Position numbers and translations under genes: made by a program
Shown: positions 54,158 to 64,000 of the stretch, in pieces
Position numbering within the stretch: the first letter of the stretch is position 1
Layout: every line of letters begins with the position of its first letter
The notes under the pieces: generated by a model
Told to the model about the DNA's origin: nothing
Databases searched by the model: none
Seen by the model: only the letters and a program-made list of their open reading frames with translations
Assembly: GCA_964017155.1 (NCBI GenBank)
Contig: OZ024855.1
Location: 930,001 to 994,000 of the forward strand
DNA: 64,000 nt
DNA from: Oasisia sp. SBJ-2009
Lineage: Eukaryota; Annelida; Polychaeta; Sabellida; Siboglinidae
Direction: 5' to 3'

Positions 54158-55165
54158 CTCGCAAGATGATTGTAATTGAATGTATTAATTTAATCAAGTA
54201 TCAAATGTTGGCAAAAATACTGATATAATAGCAACTTTGAGGTGGGTCCGACTTGTACATAAGTGCCAAATAGTGAAATTCTGAACAAAAATTGAGAGTA
54301 TACGTGCTTTTATGAGAGAGAGCGCGTGAAGGTACGCGCCCGCAAAAGTAGGCATTCATGTACAAGTCGGGCCCACCTCAATTTTGGTATTATAACTGTA
54401 TCTTTGCCAATATTTGATACTTGATTTTGTTAACTCAATCAATTATAATCATCTTGCGCATATTAATGTTTTATATACAGCGCGTCTTAGCAGACATTTG
54501 AGGTCGAAAAAACAGCGTGGTCGGCATAAACAAACTGTTTATTGCTTATTCCATATGCACAGCGCAGTAACATGCACCGCTGCGCTTGCGACTGGCACAA
54601 ATCGCGCTGTGTTTTCGACCTCAACAGTTTGCCAAGACGCGCTGTTTATAAAACATAAATACGCGCAAGATGATTGTAATTGAATGAATTAATTTAATCA
54701 AGTATCAAATGTTGGCAAAAATACTGATATAATAGCAACTTTGAGGTGGGTCCGACTTGTACATAAGTGCCAAATAGTGAAATTCTGAACAAAAATTGAG
54801 AGTATACGTGCTTTTATGAGAGAGTGCGCGTGAAGGTACGCGCCCGCAAGAGTAGGCATTCATGTACAAGTCGGGCCCACCTCAATGTTGGTATTATAAC
54901 TGTATCTTTGCCAATATTTGATACTTGATTTTGTTAATTCAATCAATTATAATCATCTTGCGCATATTAATGTTTTATATACAGCGCGTCTTAGCAGACA
55001 TTTGAGGTCGAAAAGACAGCGTGGTCGGCATAAACAAATTGTTTATTGCTCATTCCATATGCACAGCGCAGTAACATGCACCGCTGCGCTTGCGACTGGC
55101 ACAAATCGCGCTGTCTTTTCGACCTCAACAGTTTGCCAAGACGCGCTGTTTATAAAACATAAATA

Positions 55166-58100
55166 CGCGCAAGATGATTGTAATTGAATGAATTAATTTA
55201 ATCAAGTATCAAATGTTGGCAAAAATACTGATATAATACCAACATTGAGGTGGGTCCGACTTGTACATAAGTGCCAAATAGTGAAATTCTGAACAAAAAT
55301 TGAGAGTATACGTGCTTTTATGAGAGAGAGCGCGTGAAGGTACGCGCCCGCAAGAGTAGGCATTCATGTACAAGTCGGGCCCACCTCAATGTTGGTATTA
55401 TAACTGTATCTTTGCCAATATTTGATACTTGATTTTGTTAATTCAATCAATTATAATCATCTTGCGCATATTAATGTTTTATATTCTGCGCGTCTTAGCA
55501 GACATTTGAGGTCGAAAAGACAGCGTGGTCGGCATAAACAAACTGTTTATTGCTCATTCCATATGCACAGCGCAGTAACATGCACCGCTGCCCTTGCGAC
55601 TGGCACAAATCGCGCTGTCTTTTCGACCTCAACAGTTTGCCAAGACGCGCTGTTTATAAAACATAAATACTCGCAAGATGATTGTAATTGAATGAATTAA
55701 TTTAATCAAGTATCAAATGTTGGCAAAAATACTGATATAATAGCAACTTTGAGGTGGGTCCGACTTGTACATAAGTGCCAAATAGTAAAATTCTGAACAA
55801 AAATTGAGAGTATACGTGCTTTTATGAGAGAGAGCGCGTGAAGGTACGCGCCCGCAAAAGTAGGCATTCATGTACAAGTCGGGCCCACCTCAATTTTGGT
55901 ATTATAACTGTATCTTTGCCAATATTTGATACTTGATTTTGTTAATTCAATCAATTATAATCGTCTTGCGCATATTAATGTTTTATATACAGCGCGTCTT
56001 AGCATACATTTGAGGTCGAAAAGACAGCGTGGTCGGCATCAACAAACTGTTTATTGCTCATTCCATATGCACAGCGCAGTAACATGCACCGCTGCGCTTG
56101 CGAATGGCACAAATCGTTCTGTCTTTTCGACCCCAAACGTTTGCCAAGACGCGCTGTTTATAAAACATAAATACGCGCAAGATGATTATAATTGAATGAA
56201 TTAATTTAATCAAGTATCAAATGTTGGCCAAAAATAGTGATATAATAGCAACATTGAGGTGGGTCCGACTTGTACATAAGTGCCAAATAGTGAAATTCTG
56301 AACAAAAATTGAGAGTATACGTGCTTTTATGAGAGAGTGCGCGTGAAGGTACGCGCCCGCAAGAGTAGGCATTCATGTACAAGTCGGGCCCACCTCAATT
56401 TTGGTATTATAACTGTATCTTTGCCAATATTTGATACTTGATTTTGTTAATTCAATCAATTATAATCATCTTGCGCATATTAATGTTTTATATACAGCGC
56501 GTCTTAGCATACATTTGAGGTCGAAAAGACAGCGTGGTCGGCATCAACAAATTGTTTATTGCTCATTCCATATGCACAGCGCAGTAACATGCACCGCTGC
56601 GCTTGCGACTGGCACAAATCGCGCTGTCTTTTCGACCTCAACAGTTTGCCAAGACGCGCTGTTTATAAAACATAAATACGCGCAAGATGATTGTAATTGA
56701 ATGAATTAATTTAATCAAGTATCAAATGTTGGCAAAAATACTGATATAATACCAACATTGAGGTGGGTCCGACTTGTACATAAGTGCCAAATAGTGAAAT
56801 TCTGAACAAAAATTGAGAGTATACGTGCTTTTATGAGAGAGAGCGCGTGAAGGTACGCGCCCGCAAGAGTAGGCATTCATGTACAAGTCGGGCCCACCTC
56901 AATGTTGGTATTATAACTGTATCTTTGCCAATATTTGATACTTGATTTTGTTAATTCAATCAATTATAATCATCTTGCGCATATTAATGTTTTATATTCT
57001 GCGCGTCTTAGCAGACATTTGAGGTCGAAAAGACAGCGTGGTCGGCATAAACAAACTGTTTATTGCTCATTCCATATGCACAGCGCAGTAACATGCACCG
57101 CTGCCCTTGCGACTGGCACAAATCGCGCTGTCTTTTCGACCTCAACAGTTTGCCAAGACGCGCTGTTTATAAAACATAAATACTCGCAAGATGATTGTAA
57201 TTGAATGAATTAATTTAATCAAGTATCAAATGTTGGCAAAAATACTGATATAATAGCAACTTTGAGGTGGGTCCGACTTGTACATAAGTGCCAAATAGTA
57301 AAATTCTGAACAAAAATTGAGAGTATACGTGCTTTTATGAGAGAGAGCGCGTGAAGGTACGCGCCCGCAAAAGTAGGCATTCATGTACAAGTCGGGCCCA
57401 CCTCAATTTTGGTATTATAACTGTATCTTTGCCAATATTTGATACTTGATTTTGTTAATTCAATCAATTATAATCGTCTTGCGCATATTAATGTTTTATA
57501 TACAGCGCGTCTTAGCATACATTTGAGGTCGAAAAGACAGCGTGGTCGGCATCAACAAACTGTTTATTGCTCATTCCATATGCACAGCGCAGTAACATGC
57601 ACCGCTGCGCTTGCGAATGGCACAAATCGTTCTGTCTTTTCGACCCCAAACGTTTGCCAAGACGCGCTGTTTATAAAACATAAATACGCGCAAGATGATT
57701 ATAATTGAATGAATTAATTTAATCAAGTATCAAATGTTGGCCAAAAATAGTGATATAATAGCAACATTGAGGTGGGTCCGACTTGTACATAAGTGCCAAA
57801 TAGTGAAATTCTGAACAAAAATTGAGAGTATACGTGCTTTTATGAGAGAGTGCGCGTGAAGGTACGCGCCCGCAAGAGTAGGCATTCATGTACAAGTCGG
57901 GCCCACCTCAATTTTGGTATTATAACTGTATCTTTGCCAATATTTGATACTTGATTTTGTTAATTCAATCAATTATAATCATCTTGCGCATATTAATGTT
58001 TTATATACAGCGCGTCTTAGCATACATTTGAGGTCGAAAAGACAGCGTGGTCGGCATCAACAAACTGTTTATTGCTCATTCCATATGCACAGCGCAGTAA

Positions 58101-58191
58101 CATGCACCGCTGCGCTTGCGACTGGCACAAATCGCGCTGTCTTTTCGACCTCAACAGTTTGCCAAGACGCGCTGTTTATAAAACATAAATA
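55166..58191. repeat. Trimer T-U*-V tandem duplication, 1513 bp, two copies
   Basis: Units at 55166, 55670 and 56174 (504+504+505 bp) recur at 56679, 57183 and 57687. Shared private markers are atattctgcgcg in T, aatagtaaaattctg at the start of U*, and gcgaatggcac with cgttctg in U*. The third member differs: the unit at 56174 switches from V to S within a few bases (catcaacaaattg near 56544), while that at 57687 stays V. This pinpoints the joint very closely. Confidence 0.84.
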
Positions 58192-61100
58192 CTCGCAAGA
58201 TGATTGTAATTGAATGTATTAATTTAATCAAGTATCAAATGTTGGCAAAAATACTGATATAATAGCAACTTTGAGGTGGGTCCGACTTGTACATAAGTGC
58301 CAAATAGTGAAATTCTGAACAAAAATTGAGAGTATACGTGCTTTTATGAGAGAGAGCGCGTGAAGGTACGCGCCCGCAAAAGTAGGCATTCATGTACAAG
58401 TCGGGCCCACCTCAATTTTGGTATTATAACTGTATCTTTGCCAATATTTGATACTTGATTTTGTTAACTCAATCAATTATAATCATCTTGCGCATATTAA
58501 TGTTTTATATACAGCGCGTCTTAGCAGACATTTGAGGTCGAAAAGACAGCGTGGTCGGCATAAACAAATTGTTTATTGCTCATTCCATATGCACAGCGCA
58601 GTAACATGCACCGCTGCGCTTGCGACTGGCACAAATCGCGCTGTCTTTTCGACCTCAACAGTTTGCCAAGACGCGCTGTTTATAAAACATAAATACGCGC
58701 AAGATGATTGTAATTGAATGAATTAATTTAATCAAGTATCAAATGTTGGCAAAAATACTGATATAATACCAACATTGAGGTGGGTCCGACTTGTACATAA
58801 GTGCCAAATAGTGAAATTCTGAACAAAAATTGAGAGTATACGTGCTTTTATGAGAGAGAGCGCGTGAAGGTACGCGCCCGCAAGAGTAGGCATTCATGTA
58901 CAAGTCGGGCCCACCTCAATGTTGGTATTATAACTGTATCTTTGCCAATATTTGATACTTGATTTTGTTAATTCAATCAATTATAATCATCTTGCGCATA
59001 TTAATGTTTTATATTCTGCGCGTCTTAGCAGACATTTGAGGTCGAAAAGACAGCGTGGTCGGCATAAACAAACTGTTTATTGCTCATTCCATATGCACAG
59101 CGCAGTAACATGCACCGCTGCCCTTGCGACTGGCACAAATCGCGCTGTCTTTTCGACCTCAACAGTTTGCCAAGACGCGCTGTTTATAAAACATAAATAC
59201 TCGCAAGATGATTGTAATTGAATGAATTAATTTAATCAAGTATCAAATGTTGGCAAAAATACTGATATAATAGCAACTTTGAGGTGGGTCCGACTTGTAC
59301 ATAAGTGCCAAATAGTGAAATTCTGAACAAAAATTGAGAGTATACGTGCTTTTATGAGAGAGAGCGCGTGAAGGTACGCGCCCGCAAAAGTAGGCATTCA
59401 TGTACAAGTCGGGCCCACCTCAATTTTGGTATTATAACTGTATCTTTGCCAATATTTGATACTTGATTTTGTTAATTCAATCAATTATAATCGTCTTGCG
59501 CATATTAATGTTTTATATACAGCGCGTCTTAGCATACATTTGAGGTCGAAAAGACAGCGTGGTCGGCATCAACAAACTGTTTATTGCTCATTCCATATGC
59601 ACAGCGCAGTAACATGCACCGCTGCGCTTGCGACTGGCACAAATCGCGCTGTCTTTTCGACCTCAACAGTTTGCCAAGACGCGCTGTTTATAAAACATAA
59701 ATACTCGCAAGATGATTGTAATTGAATGTATTAATTTAATCAAGTATCAAATGTTGGCAAAAATACTGATATAATAGCAACTTTGAGGTGGGTCCGACTT
59801 GTACATAAGTGCCAAATAGTGAAATTCTGAACAAAAATTGAGAGTATACGTGCTTTTATGAGAGAGAGCGCGTGAAGGTACGCGCCCGCAAAAGTAGGCA
59901 TTCATGTACAAGTCGGGCCCACCTCAATTTTGGTATTATAACTGTATCTTTGCCAATATTTGATACTTGATTTTGTTAACTCAATCAATTATAATCATCT
60001 TGCGCATATTAATGTTTTATATACAGCGCGTCTTAGCAGACATTTGAGGTCGAAAAAACAGCGTGGTCGGCATAAACAAACTGTTTATTGCTTATTCCAT
60101 ATGCACAGCGCAGTAACATGCACCGCTGCGCTTGCGACTGGCACAAATCGCGCTGTCTTTTCGACCTCAACAGTTTGCCAAGACGCGCTGTTTATAAAAC
60201 ATAAATACGCGCAAGATGATTGTAATTGAATGAATTAATTTAATCAAGTATCAAATGTTGGCAAAAATACTGATATAATAGCAACTTTGAGGTGGGTCCG
60301 ACTTTTACATAAGTGCCAAATAGTGAAATTCTGAACAAAAATTGAGAGTATACGTGCTTTTATGAGAGAGTGCGCGTGAAGGTACGCGCCCGCAAGAGTA
60401 GGCATTCATGTACAAGTCGGGCCCACCTCAATGTTGGTATTATAACTGTATCTTTGCCAATATTTGATACTTGATTTTGTTAATTCAATCAATTATAATC
60501 ATCTTGCGCTTATTAATGTTTTATATACGGCGCGTCTTAGCAGACATTTGAGGTCGAAAAGACAGCGTGGTCGGCATAAACAAATTGTTTATTGCTCATT
60601 CCATATGCACAGCGCAGTAACATGCACCGCTGCGCTTGCGACTGGCACAAATCGCGCTGTCTTTTCGACCTCAACAGTTTGCCAAGACGCGCTGTTTATA
60701 AAACATAAATACGCGCAAGATGATTGTAATTGAATGAATTAATTTAATCAAGTATCAAATGTTGGCAAAAATACTGATATAATACCAACATTGAGGTGGG
60801 TCCGACTTTTACATAAGTGCCAAATAGTGAAATTCTGAACAAAAATTGAGAGTATACGTGCTTTTATGAGAGAGAGCGCGTGAAGGTACGCGCCCGCAAA
60901 AGTAGGCATTCATGTACAAGTCGGGCCCACCTCAATTTTGGTATTATAACTGTATCTTTGCCAATATTTGATACTTGATTTTGTTAATTCAATCAATTAT
61001 AATCGTCTTGCGCATATTAATGTTTTATATACAGCGCGTCTTAGCATACATTTGAGGTCGAAAAGACAGCGTGGTCGGCATCAACAAACTGTTTATTGCT

Positions 61101-61215
61101 CATTCCATATGCACAGCGCAGTAACATGCACCGCTGCGCTTGCGAATGGCACAAATCGTTCTGTCTTTTCGACCCCAAACGTTTGCCAAGACGCGCTGTT
61201 TATAAAACATAAATA

Positions 61216-62940
61216 CGCGCAAGATGATTATAATTCAATGAATTAATTTAATCAAGTATCAAATGTTGGCAAAAATACTGATATAATAACAACATTGAGG
61301 TGGGTCCGACTTGTACATAAGTGCCAAATAGTGAAATACTGAAAACAAATTGAGAGTATACGTGCTTTTATGAGAGAGTGCGCGTGAAGGTACGCGCCCG
61401 CAAGTGTAGGCATTGATGTACAAGTCGGGCCCACCTCAATTTTGGTATTATAACTGTATCTTTGCCAACATTTGATACTTGATTTTTTTAATTCAATCAA
61501 TTATAATCATCTTGCGCATATTAATGTTTTATATATAGCGCGTCTTAGCAGACTTTTGAGGTCGAAAAGACAGCGTGGTCGGCATAAACAAACTGTTTAT
61601 CGCTCATATCATATGCACAGCGCAGAAACATGCACCGCTGCGCTTGCGACTGGCACAAATCGTTCTGTCTTTTCGACCCCAAACGTTTGCCAAGACGCGC
61701 TGTTTATAAAACATAAATACGCGCAAGATGATTATAATTGAATGAATTAATTTAATCAAGTATCAAATGTTGGCCAAAAATAGTGATATAATAGCAACAT
61801 TGAGGTGGGTCCGACTTGTACATAAGTGCCAAATAGTGAAATAGTGACCGCTGCGCTTGCGACTGGCACAAATCGCGCTGTCTTTTCGACCTCAAAAGTT
61901 TGCCAAGACGCGCTGTTTATAAAACATAATTACGCGCAAGATGATTATAATTGAATGAATTAATTTAATCAATTATCAAATGTTGGCAAAAATACTGATA
62001 TAATAGCAACATTGAGGTGGGTCCGACTTGTACATAAGTGCCAAATAGTGAAATACTGAACACAAATTGAGAGTATACGTGCTTTTATGAGAGAGTGCGC
62101 GTGAAAGTACGCGCCCGCAAGAGTAGGCATTCATGTACAAGTCGGGCCCACCTCAATTTTGGTATTATAACTGTATCTTTGCCAATATTTGATACTTGAT
62201 TTTGTTAATTCAATCAATTATAATCATCTTGCGCATATTAATGTTTTATATACAGCGCGTCTTAGCAGACTTTTGAGGTCGAAAAGACAGCGTGGTCGGC
62301 ATAAACAAACTGTTTATTGCTCATTCCATATGCACAGCGCAGTAACATGCACCGCTGCGCTTGCGACTGTCACAAATCGCGCTGTCTTTTCGACCTCAAC
62401 AGTTTGCCAAGACGCGCTGTTTATAAAACATAAATACGCGCAAGATGATTGTAATTGAATGAATTAATTTAGTCAAGTATCAAATGTTGGCAAAAATACT
62501 GATATAATAGCAACTTTGAGGTGGGTCCGACTTGTACATAAGTGCCAAATAGTGAAATTCTGAAAACAAATTGAGAGTATACGTGCTTTTATGAGAGAGT
62601 GCGCGTGAAGGTACGCGCCCGCAAGAGTAGGCATTCATGTACAAGTCGAGCCCACCTCAATTTTGGTATTATAACTGTATCTTTGCCAATATTTGATACT
62701 TGATTTTGTTAACTCAATCAATTATAATCATCTTGCGCATATTAATGTTTTATATACAGCGCGTCTTAGCAGACATTTGAGGTCGAAAAGACAGCGTGGT
62801 CGGCATAAACAAACTGTTTATTGCTCATTCCATATGCACAGCGCAGTAACATGCACCGCTGCGCTTGCGACTGGCACAAATCGCGCTGTCTTTTCGACCT
62901 CAACAGTTTGCCAAGACGCGCTGTTTATAAAACATAAATA
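61216..62940. repeat. Z-tau-P-Q segment, copy 2 of a duplication spaced 8783 bp
   Basis: This is the second copy of the segment at 52433. On its left it is joined to a U* monomer (gcgaatggcac, cgttctg) that runs into gtaggcattgatg of Z through the shared ataattcaatg. On its right it runs through Q into a unit with gaatgatttaattta near 62963, then V and S. It shows that the 8.78-kb interval between the copies is itself a candidate large repeat, of which only the beginning of the second copy lies in this window. Confidence 0.82.
61720..61932. repeat. Truncated monomer tau, 213 bp, copy 3
   Basis: It matches the copy at 52937 at every marker I compared, including the ggccaaaaatagtg variant and the gtga filler. 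It lies 8783 bp downstream of that copy and is embedded in the same neighbours: Z on the left, P and Q on the right. It is thus part of a larger spaced duplication and not an independent deletion. Confidence 0.92.
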
Positions 62941-63948
62941 CGCGCAAGATGATTGTAATTGAATGATTTAATTTAATCAAGTATCAAATGTTGGCAAAAA
63001 TACTGATATAATAGCTACTTTGAGGTGGGTCCGACTTGTACATAAGTGCCAAATAGTGAAATTCTGAACAAAAATTGAGAGTATACGTGCTTTTATGAGA
63101 GAGTGCGCGTGAAGGTACGCGCCCGCAAGAGTAGGCATTCATGTACAAGTCGGGCCCACCTCAATTTTGGTATTATAACTGTATCTTTGCCAATATTTGA
63201 TACTTGATTTTGTTAATTCAATCAATTATAATCATCTTGCGCATATTAATGTTTTATATACAGCGCGTCTTAGCATACATTTGAGGTCGAAAAGACAGCG
63301 TGGTCGGCATCAACAAACTGTTTATTGCTCATTCCATATGCACAGCGCAGTAACATGCACCGCTGCGCTTGCGACTGGCACAAATCGCGCTGTCTTTTCG
63401 ACCTCAACAGTTTGCCAAGACGCGCTGTTTATAAAACATAAATACTCGCAAGATGATTGTAATTGAATGTATTAATTTAATCAAGTATCAAATGTTGGCA
63501 AAAATACTGATATAATAGCAACTTTGAGGTGGGTCCGACTTGTACATAAGTGCCAAATAGTGAAATTCTGAACAAAAATTGAGAGTATACGTGCTTTTAT
63601 GAGAGAGTGCGCGTGAAGGTACGCGCCCGCAAGAGTAGGCATTCATGTACAAGTCGGGCCCACCTCAATGTTGGTATTATAACTGTATCTTTGCCAATAT
63701 TTGATACTTGATTTTGTTAATTCAATCAATTATAATCATCTTGCGCTTATTAATGTTTTATATACGGCGCGTCTTAGCAGACATTTGAGGTCGAAAAGAC
63801 AGCGTGGTCGGCATAAACAAATTGTTTATTGCTCATTCCATATGCACAGCGCAGTAACATGCACCGCTGCGCTTGCGACTGGCACAAATCGCGCTGTCTT
63901 TTCGACCTCAACAGTTTGCCAAGACGCGCTGTTTATAAAACATAAATA

Positions 63949-64000
63949 CGCGCAAGATGATTGTAATTGAATGAATTAATTTAATCAAGTATCAAATGTT
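63949..64000. repeat. Partial monomer at the right edge
   Basis: The first 52 bp of a further monomer, starting cgcgcaagatga and ending inside arm A, are cut by the window. The array therefore continues beyond 64000. The left edge begins exactly on a monomer boundary, so the array presumably also continues to the left. Confidence 0.93.

Larger units (their letters stand above)
1..64000. repeat. Satellite DNA array, ~504-bp monomer, 129 complete copies plus a partial one
   Basis: A boundary motif (cgcgcaagatga, or ctcgcaagatga in some copies) recurs at 1, 505, 992, 1496, 2000, 2487, 2991 and so on to 63949, always in the same orientation. Successive spacings take only six values: 504 (101 copies), 505 (13), 487 (9), 486 (3), 213 (2) and 212 (1). 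These sum exactly to 63,948, so no foreign insertion of even a few bases remains unassigned. Each monomer normally carries one CATATG at offset 395, so an NdeI digest would give a ladder near 504 bp; the truncated tau monomers lack the site. Most carry GGGCCC at offset 212. Long homogeneous tandem arrays of this kind are typical of eukaryotic heterochromatin. I do not recognise the satellite family, and I found no canonical CENP-B box (TTCGnnnnAnnCGGG). Confidence 0.98.
23483..64000. repeat. Right domain: multi-class higher-order repeat (P-Q-R-S-T-U-V-W-X-Y-Z-tau)
   Basis: Classes are read from palindrome 2: P cttttgagg+gactgtc; Q catttgagg+gactggc; R catacattt+catcaac; S aaattgttt; T atactgcgcg+ctgcccttg; U atcgtcttg+cgttctg; V like R but ending in actcgcaag; W gaaaaaacag+gcttattcc; X gacatcgcgg; Y ttatttatagcg; Z gattttttta+cgctcatatc; tau deleted. 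The order from 23483 is S T U V W X Y tau P Q R S T R S T U P Q P Q R R S T U V W Q' R T U' P Q R S T U V W X Y Z/V W Q' R T U' P Q R S T U V W X Y Z tau P Q/V W S T U* V/S T U* V W/S T U/V W S T/U* Z tau P Q V S. The most complete cycle is 47391-53149 (5759 bp). Confidence 0.85.

Noticed and set aside
1..64000. CRISPR array or bacterial repeat region
   Set aside because: The repeat is about 504 bp and abuts directly, with no unique spacers and no cas genes. It is a tandem satellite.
1..64000. CENP-B box or another known centromere motif
   Set aside because: I looked for TTCGnnnnAnnCGGG on both strands of the monomer. The nearest candidates around ttttcgacctcaa lack the required A and CGGG positions.

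Overview
The whole 64 kb window is one uninterrupted block of tandemly repeated (satellite) DNA. I see no protein-coding gene, RNA gene, transposon insertion, CRISPR array or unique sequence. The block is built from a monomer of about 504 bp in one orientation. Counting from base 1, I assign every base to 129 complete monomers plus a 52-bp partial one at the right edge: 101 of 504 bp, 13 of 505, 9 of 487, 3 of 486, two of 213 and one of 212, which sum exactly to 63,948. An array of this kind points to eukaryotic (pericentromeric, subtelomeric or other heterochromatic) DNA. Nothing in the sequence names the taxon, and I do not guess it.

The monomer has an unusual internal design: two large imperfect palindromes back to back. 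Palindrome 1 (monomer offsets 1-302) has arms of about 103 bp, about 85% matched (88 of 103 by eye), around a loop of about 97 bp. Palindrome 2 (offsets 299-509, running 5 bp into the next monomer) has arms of about 62 bp, nearly 90% matched, around a loop of about 86 bp. The two symmetry axes lie about 252 bp apart, exactly half a monomer. The array can therefore be read as half-units of about 252 bp in strictly alternating orientation. Both junctions between palindromes carry the same GCGC-centred sequence.

Above the monomer level there are several higher-order layouts. (a) 1-9475 is an irregular mix of 504- and 487-bp monomers with local dimer and trimer duplications. (b) 9476-16027 is a tetramer repeat of 2016 bp with an internal two-monomer duplication. 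(c) About 16270-22277 holds three apparently identical copies of a 1981-bp tetramer (504+486+487+504). (d) 22278-24000 is a transition with a 1008-bp dimer duplication. (e) 23483-64000 is a second family of monomer classes in a recurring order P-Q-R-S-T-U-V-W-X-Y-Z-tau, where tau is a 212/213-bp deletion monomer. That order is scrambled by whole-monomer duplications and by two nearly identical 8067-bp copies.

The 60-92 residue open frames that recur on both strands start with TTG, run across palindrome arms and repeat once per monomer. I regard them as accidental. There is no gene network to describe. The biology here is satellite evolution (unequal exchange, slippage deletion, conversion between palindrome arms) and, if the block is transcribed, long hairpin RNA.
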